From contig CAMDJM010000041.1 of NCBI GenBank assembly GCA_945900785.1, positions 1 to 42,679 on the forward strand: DNA of 42,679 nt. Reading direction: 5' to 3'. Origin of the DNA: Akkermansia muciniphila. GTDB lineage: Bacteria; Verrucomicrobiota; Verrucomicrobiia; Verrucomicrobiales; V1-33. Below the pieces are notes generated by a model. That model saw only the letters and a list, made by a program, of their open reading frames with translations. It ran no database searches and was not told where the DNA came from. Below are positions 19,258 to 27,027 of the stretch, in pieces. The stretch's first letter is position 1, and each line of letters begins with the position of its first letter. Both the position numbers and the translations under genes were made by a program.

Positions 19258-20049
19258 CTATTCTTTAGGCGTGGGCAGCACGGGAGCCGGGGTTTCGTCC
19301 TTCAAGGCAGTGCCGCTGAGTTCCAGGCGGCGGGCCCGGGTGAGGAGATCCATCAGCCGGGCTGCGGCGGCGTCGGGAGGCAGGCCCGCCGCGCGGATAT
19401 TGGAGAGGCAATTCCTCTCCGCATCGGTGCGTCCCACCCGGGGAGCCCAGGTAAAGTAAGCCCCCAGGCTATCGGCGCTATCCAATCCCGGGCGTTCCCC
19501 CAGCAGCATCAGACTGAGCCGGGCCCGCAGGATCTCCCCGATCTCATCCTGGAGGGCGACGCGGCCCTGGCTGGCGACCACCACCGGGGCGACGCTCCAT
19601 CCGGCTTCCTGCAAGGCCGGCCACAGGACCGCGAGGAGTGGCGGCACCTGGCTCAGCGCCTGGGTGGACAAGCCATCCGCCACGATGATCACCAAATCCA
19701 CCGGCGGCTGGCCCAGCGCAAAATCCGTGAGGGCGGCGCGGGAAGCTGGGGAGAGCCGCCGCCCCTGGTCGGGCCGCTGCAGATAGTGGGCCCGGGTCAG
19801 CGCGGCGCTGGTCACGGGCAGGGTCGGTGCGCCGAGGTGGTGAATTTCCTGGGCGAGGGCCCCGGGATCGAACGGAGTCAGCACCGCATCCCGCGCCGCC
19901 GCGTGGGCCATGCGGAAATCCAGCACTTCTGCCGTGGTGACGCTGCCGCCGGTGCGTCCGAGGGCGATCCGCGCTTCCGTCAGGGCGCGCAGTTCCTGCC
20001 ATGGATCGGATTGGGGAGTGAAATTCCCGGGGTTTGACAGGGTATTCAT
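19258..20049 (-). CDS. eutC: Ethanolamine ammonia-lyase small subunit
   Basis: The 263-residue product begins at the ATG at 20047-20049. It fits EutC, the small subunit that, with EutB, forms the coenzyme-B12-dependent enzyme splitting ethanolamine into acetaldehyde and ammonia. Family segments are WQELRALTEARIALGRTGGS with VTTAEVLDFRMAHAAARDAV, RPDQGRRLSPASRAAL, LVIIVADGLSTQAL and LLGERPGLDSADSLGAYFTW, ending in NCLSNIRAAGLP. It follows eutB with a 25-base gap and is certainly in the same operon. No microcompartment shell genes and no eutA reactivase are present in the window, so the pathway here is of the simple, non-compartment kind or its other parts lie elsewhere. Confidence 0.95.
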   Translation of the reverse strand: MNTLSNPGNFTPQSDPWQELRALTEARIALGRTGGSVTTAEVLDFRMAHAAARDAVLTPFDPGALAQEIHHLGAPTLPVTSAALTRAHYLQRPDQGRRLSPASRAALTDFALGQPPVDLVIIVADGLSTQALSQVPPLLAVLWPALQEAGWSVAPVVVASQGRVALQDEIGEILRARLSLMLLGERPGLDSADSLGAYFTWAPRVGRTDAERNCLSNIRAAGLPPDAAAARLMDLLTRARRLELSGTALKDETPAPVLPTPKE

Positions 20050-20074
20050 AGTGGAAAAGGGTGGAGTTCCGTCA

Positions 20075-21532
20075 TCAGGCGGTTTCGGAGCCCGGTGCCT
20101 TTTGCGGAAAGCTGCTGCCGGCTGAAGCCGGAACTCCATCGGCCAGGGCCAGCGCCTGCAATTGCGGCGCCACCAGGGCATGCCCCGCCTGTGCGGGCAG
20201 CAGCCGCAGTCCATCCTGCATGATGCCCATGGTTTCCAGCCATGCGGCAAATTCCGGCGCGGGCCGCAGTCCCAGCAATTGCCGCAGATAGTGGCTGTCA
20301 TGAAAGCTGGTGGATTGATAGCCCAGCATTACATCCGCCGCGCCGGGCACGCCCATGATGAAATTGCACCCAGCCGTGCCGAGCAGGGTCAGCAGGCTGT
20401 CCATGTCGTCCTGATCGGCTTCCGCATGATTCGTATAGCAGACATCACACCCCATCGGCAGCCCCAGCAGTTTCCCGCAGAAATGATCCTCCAATCCTGC
20501 GCGGATGATTTGTTTTCCATCAAAGAGATACTCCGGCCCGATGAAGCCTACGACGGTATTGACCAATAGAGGATCGAACTCCCGGGCCACGGCATAGGCC
20601 CGGGCTTCCAGCGTCTGCTGATCGATCCCGTGGTGGGCTCCGGCGGAAAGACAGGAGCCCTGACCGGTTTCAAAATACATCACCTGTCCCCCGGCCGGAA
20701 CCCGGCCCAAGCCCAGTGCGGCCTCCCGCGCTTCCTTCAGCAGGGCCAGCGTGATGCCAAAGGACGAGTTGGCCGACTGGGTGCCGGCGATGGATTGGAA
20801 GACCAGATCCACCGGGGCCCCTTCTTCCATCGCCCGCAGCGCGGTGGTGACGTGGGCCAGGACACAGGACTGGGTGGGAATGCGGTATTCCGTGATAAGG
20901 CGGTCCATCAGGCTGGCCAGCTCATGATAGGAAGCCGGGCTGTCCGTGGCGGGATTGATGCCGATCACGGCGTCCCCGCAGCCATACATCAGCCCATCCA
21001 CGATGGAAGCCGCAATACCCCGCGGGTCATCCGCCGGATGATTCGGCTGCAAGCGCACCGCCAGCGTGCCGGGACCACCGAGGGTATTGCGGAAGCGTGT
21101 GATCTTCCGCACCTTGGACGCCACGAGGATCAAGTCCTGTTGACGCATCAGCTTGCTCACTGCGGCGGTCATTTCCGGCGTCAGGCCCGGCGCGAGTCCC
21201 GCCAGCACTGGCCCATTTGTCTCATAACGCAGCAGCCAGTCGCGGAACTGCCCTACCGTCAGACCGGCCACCGCTTGAAACGCGGCAGGTTGGTGCCGTT
21301 CGAGGATCAGGCGCGTTACCTCATCCACTTCCGGAGGGATCAGGGGTTCCTCCAGAAACTGCGTCAGGGGGACTTCTGCCAGACAGACCTGTGCGGCGGC
21401 CCGTTCCGCTGCATTCGCGGCCGACAGCCCGGCCAGATCATCCCCGGAGCGCGGCGGCGAGGCCTTGGCCAGGAGGGTGGCCAGGTCCGGGAAGCTGTAG
21501 CCATGGCGGCCGTTCCAGGTGCGGTAGATCAT
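20075..21532 (-). CDS. eutB: Ethanolamine ammonia-lyase large subunit
   Basis: The 485-residue protein starts at the ATG at 21530-21532, which gives MIYRTWNGRHGYSFPDLATL, equivalent to the start of other EutB proteins; the longer frame to 21646 adds 38 unrelated residues. It forms the TIM-barrel catalytic subunit. Conserved active-site segments are visible: RLQPNHPADDPRGIAASIVD, GLMYGCGDAVIGINPATDS, YFETGQGSCLSAGAHHG and GCDVCYTNHAEADQDDM. The Arg and Gln of RLQPN and the Asn of GINPATD correspond to known substrate-contacting residues of the family. It is about 30 residues longer than the enterobacterial enzyme at the C-terminus. It is transcribed divergently from the HAD phosphatase gene across a 142-base spacer that must hold both promoters. 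Confidence 0.97.
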   Translation of the reverse strand: MIYRTWNGRHGYSFPDLATLLAKASPPRSGDDLAGLSAANAAERAAAQVCLAEVPLTQFLEEPLIPPEVDEVTRLILERHQPAAFQAVAGLTVGQFRDWLLRYETNGPVLAGLAPGLTPEMTAAVSKLMRQQDLILVASKVRKITRFRNTLGGPGTLAVRLQPNHPADDPRGIAASIVDGLMYGCGDAVIGINPATDSPASYHELASLMDRLITEYRIPTQSCVLAHVTTALRAMEEGAPVDLVFQSIAGTQSANSSFGITLALLKEAREAALGLGRVPAGGQVMYFETGQGSCLSAGAHHGIDQQTLEARAYAVAREFDPLLVNTVVGFIGPEYLFDGKQIIRAGLEDHFCGKLLGLPMGCDVCYTNHAEADQDDMDSLLTLLGTAGCNFIMGVPGAADVMLGYQSTSFHDSHYLRQLLGLRPAPEFAAWLETMGIMQDGLRLLPAQAGHALVAPQLQALALADGVPASAGSSFPQKAPGSETA

Positions 21533-21674
21533 AAGAGAAGGAAAAATGCGAAGGGGCTCCGGGCTTGGCTCATTTTGGGCTTCAGGTCCGGCTGCGTGAC
21601 GATCTTGTGCGTTGAGCACTGCCCCGTCCACCATATCATGCTGCATCTTTCATTCCAGAACTGCTTTCCTGTCC

Positions 21675-22514
21675 ATGTTGTCACCCCCCTCCGCCCTCTC
21701 GACGATCCGTTCCGTCACCGCGGATATCCTGGCGGGCGCGGAAGCTCTGCGGGCAGTCCATCCGGAGGCCCAGCCAGTCGCCTTTTGGGACTTTGATGGC
21801 ACTCTTTTTGAAGGAGACTGTTCCGAGGGATTCCCTACGGCCAGTCAGGATTACATCCCCGGCCTTGTGGAAAAGGCCATCGCGGCGGGCTGGTCCCAGT
21901 CCTATCCGGCCGCCGGTGGTTATGGCCCGTGCTGGCGGGACTACCAGGCAATGATGGGCCGGGAGGGCACTGCTGCAGCCTATCCCTGGCTGGTCCGCAT
22001 CTTCGCCGGGGCTCCGGAGGCGGCCCTGACGGCATTGGCGGCGGAGGAATTCAATACCCGTCTGCGCCCGTGGTTTTTTCCGGAAGCGATGGAAATCTGG
22101 CACAGCCTTGAGGCAGGTGGCGTGCACTGCCGGGTCATTTCGGCCAGTGCTGATTTTTTTATCAAGGGAGCGGCCGCCGTCCTGCGGGTGCCGCCGGAAC
22201 GGCTCCACGGCCTGCGCCTCGCCACTGGTCCTGACGGCATTTTGACCGCCCGGCCGGTGGAGCCGCTCACTATCGGTCCTGGCAAAGCGGCTATGCTGCG
22301 CACCCTCCTCGCCACTGCCAGCGCCCCCGGGGTGCCGTTTCCTATCGCGGCATTTGGCAACGATTTCTTCACCGATGGCCCCATGCTGGAAGCGGTTTCC
22401 TGCGCAACGCTTCCGGCAGGTTCGCCTGTGGCCGTCCTGGTCAATGCGCAGCCCCCATCCCATGCCGCCGGCCGGTTCCGCGAAATCACCTTCATGCGGC
22501 GGCAGGTCTCATAG
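21675..22514 (+). CDS. HAD-family phosphatase (PSPase-like, subfamily IB)
   Basis: The 279-residue cytoplasmic protein shows all HAD motifs: WDFDGTLFEGD with the nucleophile Asp39 and general acid Asp41, VISASADFFI (motif II Ser), GPGKAAML supplying the lysine, and FGNDFFTDGPML (motif III). The arrangement with a helical cap after motif I resembles phosphoserine phosphatase and PHOSPHO1-type enzymes. The start at 21675 is chosen over the frame from 21612 because it leaves a natural helix before the core. It is the first gene of a three-gene operon ending in phospholipase C, and lies opposite eutBC. A phosphoethanolamine or phosphocholine phosphatase role is therefore inferred from context; the fold alone does not prove the substrate. 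Confidence 0.85.
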   Translation: MLSPPSALSTIRSVTADILAGAEALRAVHPEAQPVAFWDFDGTLFEGDCSEGFPTASQDYIPGLVEKAIAAGWSQSYPAAGGYGPCWRDYQAMMGREGTAAAYPWLVRIFAGAPEAALTALAAEEFNTRLRPWFFPEAMEIWHSLEAGGVHCRVISASADFFIKGAAAVLRVPPERLHGLRLATGPDGILTARPVEPLTIGPGKAAMLRTLLATASAPGVPFPIAAFGNDFFTDGPMLEAVSCATLPAGSPVAVLVNAQPPSHAAGRFREITFMRRQVS

Positions 22515-22517
22515 CTT

Positions 22518-23867
22518 ATGTCCCATCCGCTCCACTTCTCCCCTCCCCGCAAGGCATCCGCAGTGTGCCATTGGCTGCAGCGGCAACATCCCGCCCTCCT
22601 GGCCATCTGGGCCATGTCCGCCGCCTTTACGGCTTATGGTTGTATGTATGCCTTCCGGAAGCCCTTCGCTGCGGCGGCCTTCACCGGTTCGTTTGGGGGG
22701 ATCGATTACAAGACCCTGCTCGTGCTCTCCCAACTGGCGGGATACACCATTTCAAAATTCCTTGGCATAAAATTTGTCTCCGAGACCGCCGCTGGACGCC
22801 GGGTTTTCATGGTGCTGGGATTGATCAGCACCGCAGAAGTGGCCCTGCTGGCTTTTGCCTGGACCCCGGCTCCGTGGAATGCGGCATGGCTTTTCCTCAA
22901 TGGCCTGCCGCTTGGGATGGTGTGGGGACTCATTTTCGGATTCCTCGAAGGCCGTCGCGTCACGGAATTCATGGCCCTCGGCCTCAGTCTCAGCCTGATT
23001 TTTGCCAGTGGCTGGACCAAAGCCACCGGGCTGCACGTCATTCAGGATTGGGGTGTCAGGGAAGCCCTGATGCCAGCGGTGACCGGAGCGTTGTTTTTCC
23101 CGGCTCTGCTGGTCGCCCTGTGGATGCTGGCGGTGCTGCCTCCGCCTGATGCTGCTGACATTGCCGCGCGCTCCGGCCGCCAACCGATGAATGCCGCCGC
23201 CCGCCACGCCTTCATCCGCCACTCCTGGCCGGGTCTGGTGATGCTGGTGCTGGGTTATATGATGCTGATGGTCTACCGGGATGTCCGGGACACCTTTCAG
23301 GTCGACATCCTGCGGGAACTGGGCGTGGCCACCAGCGCGGGACGCCTCGTCATTATTGAAACCCAGGTTGGAGTGACGGTCATCGCCACGCTCGGATTGT
23401 TTGCCCTGATCCGCAGCAACCGCGGGGCCTTGATCGCCTGTGGCGTCCTCATCGCCCTCGGTGGCATGCTGGCCGGGCTTTCCACCGGCCTGCTGCAGCA
23501 GGGAAAAATCAGCGCTTCCGTCTGGATGACGCTGACTGGGATCGGGTTGTATGCGGCTTTTATTCCATATCAAGCCATCCTGGCTGAGCGCCTTCTCGCG
23601 CATCTGCGGGTGGCGGGCACGGCGGCCTTTTTAATCTCGCTGTGCGACAGCTACGGTTACCTGTCCACGGTGTCGATTTACGTTTACAAGACCTTCGGCG
23701 GAGTCCAATCCGGCTGGGCGGGGCTCTTCACCCACGCCGGATATGTCCTCGCCGTCGCGCTGCCGTTGCTCATGATCGGCGCACTTTCCTTCTTCGCCGG
23801 AAAACGCCCTGCTCTGACGCTGGAACTCCCCGCCCCCACCCCACAACCTGAACAGGCCCTGCCATGA
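22518..23867 (+). CDS. DUF5690-family membrane transporter (MFS/OPA-like)
   Basis: The 449-residue inner-membrane protein has about 12 hydrophobic helices. The segment SAAFTAYGCMYAFRKPFAAA followed by a DYKTLLVLSQLAGYTISKF loop matches what I know of DUF5690 proteins. It also resembles the organophosphate:phosphate antiporters of the GlpT/UhpT group, which carry a similar Tyr/Phe-x-Arg-Lys segment in helix 1. The start is the ATG at 22518, three bases after the phosphatase stop. Its own stop overlaps the start of the phospholipase gene (ATGA). Sandwiched between a phospholipase and a phosphatase, it may import the phosphorylated head group; that is inference. Confidence 0.82.
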   Translation: MSHPLHFSPPRKASAVCHWLQRQHPALLAIWAMSAAFTAYGCMYAFRKPFAAAAFTGSFGGIDYKTLLVLSQLAGYTISKFLGIKFVSETAAGRRVFMVLGLISTAEVALLAFAWTPAPWNAAWLFLNGLPLGMVWGLIFGFLEGRRVTEFMALGLSLSLIFASGWTKATGLHVIQDWGVREALMPAVTGALFFPALLVALWMLAVLPPPDAADIAARSGRQPMNAAARHAFIRHSWPGLVMLVLGYMMLMVYRDVRDTFQVDILRELGVATSAGRLVIIETQVGVTVIATLGLFALIRSNRGALIACGVLIALGGMLAGLSTGLLQQGKISASVWMTLTGIGLYAAFIPYQAILAERLLAHLRVAGTAAFLISLCDSYGYLSTVSIYVYKTFGGVQSGWAGLFTHAGYVLAVALPLLMIGALSFFAGKRPALTLELPAPTPQPEQALP

Positions 23868-26374
23868 ATTCCCGCCGTGATTTCCTTAAACAGGCCGCCG
23901 CTCTTGGGGCCACGGGTCTCCTGCCCGTCAGCATCCGGCGGGCCCTCGCCATCGATCCCGCCCCCGGCAGCACATGGCAGGATGCGGAGCACGTCGTCAT
24001 TTTGATGCAGGAAAACCGTTCCTTTGACCACTGTTTTGGCACCCTGCGCGGCGTGCGGGGTTTTGGCGATCCCCGCGCCATCACCCTGCCGGATGGCCTG
24101 CCGGTCTGGCTGCAAACCAATGCTGCCGGCGAAACCCACGCGCCCTTCCCACTCCGCCTGACAGAAACCAAATCCACCTGGATGCAAAGTCTGCCCCACT
24201 CCTGGGCTGACCAAACCGCTGCCCGCCGCCATGGACAACACGACCGCTGGCTCATCGCCAAAGCCCCAGGTCACCGTGCCTATGCCCATCTGCCGATGAC
24301 GCTGGGCTATTACACCCGCGATGACCTCCCATTTTACCACGCCCTCGCGGATGCCTTCACGATCTGCGATCAGAACTTCTGTTCCTCCCTCACCGGCACC
24401 ACGCCAAACCGCCTCCACCTCTGGACCGGCTCCATCCGCCCGGCCCCGCATCCTGACAGTCCCGCCTGCCTGCGGAACAGTGACGTGGATTACGACCGCG
24501 AAGCCACTTGGACCACCTTCCCGGAACGCCTGGAAGCCCTCGGCATCCCATGGCGGGTCTATCAAAACGAACTCAGCCTCCCCACCGGGCTGACCGATGA
24601 GGAATCCGCCTGGCTGGCCAATTTTACGGACAATCCGCTCGAATGGTTCACCCAATACGGCGTGCGCTTTTCCCCCGCCCATCACGCCTGGCTCAAGTCC
24701 CGGGAGGCCGCCCTGCAAGCCGCCCTGACGAAACTGTCTGATCAATCCGGCAGCGGCCCGGAGTCCCCTGGAAGCGGAAAGATCCGCCTGCAACTGGAAG
24801 AAACCCGCGCCGCCCTCACCCGCTGGTCCCCGGAAGCCTTTGCCGCCCTGCCACCCCGGGAGCAGGCCCTGCACCAACGCGCTTTCACCACCAATTCCGG
24901 CGACAAAGCTTGGCACCGGCTGGAATCCCTGACTTATCAAAACAAGGGAACTTCCCAGCGCATGGAAGTGCCCGCAGGCGATGTGCATCATCAATTCCGG
25001 CAGGATGTCAGCTCCGGAAAACTCCCCGCCGTTTCCTGGCTGGTCGCTCCGCAGCACTTTTCCGATCACCCGGAATCCCCATGGTATGGCGCCTGGTATC
25101 TGGCCGAAGCCTTCGATATCCTCACGAAAAATCCTGACGTCTGGCGGAAGACCATTTTCATTCTTTGCTACGACGAAAATGACGGCTGGTTCGACCACGC
25201 TCCGCCGCCCGTGGCCCCCGCGCCAGGACATCCTGAAACCGGTGGCACCTCCCCCGGGCTGGCGGCTGAACTGGAATATATCACCGCTGCGCAGGAAGCT
25301 GTCTGGCGGCAGAAAAATCTCAAGGGGGCGCTGGCGGAAGGCCCGGTCGGCCTGGGCTACCGGGTTCCGCTGCTCATCGCTTCCCCCTGGAGCCGGGGCG
25401 GAGCCGTAGCCTCACAAGTCTTCGATCACACCTCCATCGTCCAGTTTCTCGAAACCTGGCTTTCCCATAAAACGGGCCACGAAGTGCGCGAAACCAATAT
25501 CACGCCCTGGCGCCGGGCCGTCTGTGGGGATCTCAGCTCCGTCTTCCAATCCTGGCAGGGAACACCCACCGCACTGCCGCCACCAGTGGAGCGCACCGCC
25601 TGGCTCTGCTCCCTGCACCAGGCTCAATTCCAGCCCTTGCCTGGAACACCCCCGCTCAGCCCTGACGAAATCCTGAGCGCCCGCCGGAACCCCCGCGCCC
25701 TGCCGCGCCTGCCCCGGCAGGAACCCGGCCTGCGTCCCTCCTGCGCCTTGCCCTATGAACTGTCGGTCCAGGCAGAGATCAGTCAGGACCGCCAACTTTT
25801 CTCCCTGAAATTCACCGCTGGCAATATCCGCCACGGGGCGCGCTCCGCCGGAGCGGTTTTCCAGGTCTACGCCCCGCCCCCGCCCGGTGAACCCGCAAGG
25901 AATCAGGAAATCCTCCCCCGCGCCTACACCGTCGCCCCCGGATCCGAAGTTAGTGGCTCCTGGCGCTTCGCCGGTTTCCCCGGGGACCGCTGCCTGCTCC
26001 AAGTCCACGGCCCGAATGGCTTTTTCCGTTCCTGGCAAACCGCTGCGGCAGATCCTGACCTCACGGTTATCCTTGCGGAAAACACCCCTGCCACCCCGAG
26101 GCATCAACTCACCCTCACCATCCGTGCCCGGCGTCTGTCCCAGCCCCTGACGATCCGGCTGGAAGATCCGACCTACGGGCAGCCGTCCAAAACCCTGACG
26201 CTCCAACCCGACGCCGGGGGCGAAGCCACCGCAGTCCTCCCCTGCGACTACCGCTCCAGCCATGGCTGGCACCATCTGCGATTTACTTTGGCAGAATTCC
26301 CCATTTGGGAACACCAACTCGCTGGTCGTCTGGAGGATGGTCTTCCCGGCTGGAGCGATCCCGCGCTGGGGTGA
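23864..26374 (+). CDS. Tat-exported phospholipase C (phosphocholine-specific type)
   Basis: The 836-residue enzyme starts with a Tat signal, SRRDFLKQAAALGATGLL. The phosphoesterase core carries HVVILMQENRSFDHCFGTLR near residue 43, DQNFCSSLTGTTPNRLHLW near residue 169, VSWLVAPQHFSDHPE and YDENDGWFDHAPPP near residue 436, all conserved in PlcH/PlcN-type phospholipases C. The C-terminal part carries two repeats of the DUF756 type that complete the family. It should split phosphatidylcholine, possibly phosphatidylethanolamine or sphingomyelin, into diacylglycerol and the phosphorylated head group outside the cytoplasm. It is the last gene of the operon and overlaps the upstream transporter by four bases, showing tight coupling. 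The exact head-group preference cannot be read from the sequence. Confidence 0.93.
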   Translation: MNSRRDFLKQAAALGATGLLPVSIRRALAIDPAPGSTWQDAEHVVILMQENRSFDHCFGTLRGVRGFGDPRAITLPDGLPVWLQTNAAGETHAPFPLRLTETKSTWMQSLPHSWADQTAARRHGQHDRWLIAKAPGHRAYAHLPMTLGYYTRDDLPFYHALADAFTICDQNFCSSLTGTTPNRLHLWTGSIRPAPHPDSPACLRNSDVDYDREATWTTFPERLEALGIPWRVYQNELSLPTGLTDEESAWLANFTDNPLEWFTQYGVRFSPAHHAWLKSREAALQAALTKLSDQSGSGPESPGSGKIRLQLEETRAALTRWSPEAFAALPPREQALHQRAFTTNSGDKAWHRLESLTYQNKGTSQRMEVPAGDVHHQFRQDVSSGKLPAVSWLVAPQHFSDHPESPWYGAWYLAEAFDILTKNPDVWRKTIFILCYDENDGWFDHAPPPVAPAPGHPETGGTSPGLAAELEYITAAQEAVWRQKNLKGALAEGPVGLGYRVPLLIASPWSRGGAVASQVFDHTSIVQFLETWLSHKTGHEVRETNITPWRRAVCGDLSSVFQSWQGTPTALPPPVERTAWLCSLHQAQFQPLPGTPPLSPDEILSARRNPRALPRLPRQEPGLRPSCALPYELSVQAEISQDRQLFSLKFTAGNIRHGARSAGAVFQVYAPPPPGEPARNQEILPRAYTVAPGSEVSGSWRFAGFPGDRCLLQVHGPNGFFRSWQTAAADPDLTVILAENTPATPRHQLTLTIRARRLSQPLTIRLEDPTYGQPSKTLTLQPDAGGEATAVLPCDYRSSHGWHHLRFTLAEFPIWEHQLAGRLEDGLPGWSDPALG

Positions 26375-26485
26375 ATATCTCAAGTTTTCTGAATGATAAA
26401 AAACAACATTTTCCAACCAAAGAATTGGGAACCGGTGCCACGAAGTGATGATTTGCTCCTGTCCTGGATTGAGGTATTGTCTCTT

Positions 26486-26686
26486 ATGAAATTGAAAGCA
26501 ATCATTCACGATGCGGAGGAGGGCGGGTTTTGGGCGGAGGTTCCGGCTTTGCCCGGATGCGTCACGCAGGGGGAATCCCTCGCGGAGCTAAAAGCTAATC
26601 TGCACGAGGCCATTGAGGGATGGCTTCTGGCTGCGGAGGACGACGAAATCGGATCGGGAGAACATGTGCTCGAAGTTGCGGTGTGA
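26486..26686 (+). CDS. hicB: HicB-family antitoxin
   Basis: The 66-residue protein starts at the ATG at 26486 and shows the HicB fold: MKLKAIIHDAEEGGFWAEVP, LPGCVTQGESLAELKANLHE, AIEGWLLAAEDD. It is the partial RNase-H-like domain that binds and blocks the HicA toxin. No DNA-binding tail is evident, so autoregulation would need contacts from the complex. It precedes hicA, and its TGA overlaps the GTG start of hicA. Confidence 0.9.
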   Translation: MKLKAIIHDAEEGGFWAEVPALPGCVTQGESLAELKANLHEAIEGWLLAAEDDEIGSGEHVLEVAV

Positions 26687-26889
26687 AGTCCGTTAGTGGC
26701 AAGCGCTTTGCCAAATTGGCCGAGGAGAAGGGATGGCGGCTGGCCCGGATCAATGGGAGTCACCACATTTACACCCAGAATGGCAGGATGGAGCGGTTGG
26801 TCATTCCCATTCACGGAAATCAGACACTGAAACAGGGGCTGCAACGCAGTCTGATGAAGATCGTGCCGCTGGGGGAAGACGAACTTTGA
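26683..26889 (+). CDS. hicA: HicA-family mRNA interferase toxin
   Basis: The 68-residue product starts at a GTG overlapping the hicB stop (GTGA). It has the dsRBD-like HicA pattern: GKRFAKLAEEKGWRLARING, the catalytic SHHIY, IPIHGNQTLKQGLQRSLMKI. HicA cleaves mRNA and is held inactive by HicB. Gene order is antitoxin first, the reverse of the classic hicAB order but common. The pair sits between the phospholipase operon and a truncated secreted-protein gene. Confidence 0.92.
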   Translation: MKSVSGKRFAKLAEEKGWRLARINGSHHIYTQNGRMERLVIPIHGNQTLKQGLQRSLMKIVPLGEDEL

Positions 26890-27027
26890 ATCTAATGGGC
26901 GGCCTCAACCAGCTGCGTCACGCGATGACATCCGATTCCACCTCGCGGCAGGTGTGGGTCACCCAGAGCGGCCGGCCTTTTAGATAGTGGGGCTCCGGCT
27001 CGTGCCCGGCCTGACGCAGCCGGGCCG

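Noticed and set aside
21533..21674. B12 riboswitch upstream of eutB
   Set aside because: The spacer is only 142 bases and shows no B12-box-like sequence, so no such element is called although the enzyme uses coenzyme B12.
20630..21796. A 388-residue plus-strand frame opposite eutB
   Set aside because: No domain, unusual composition and complete overlap with a highly conserved eutB.
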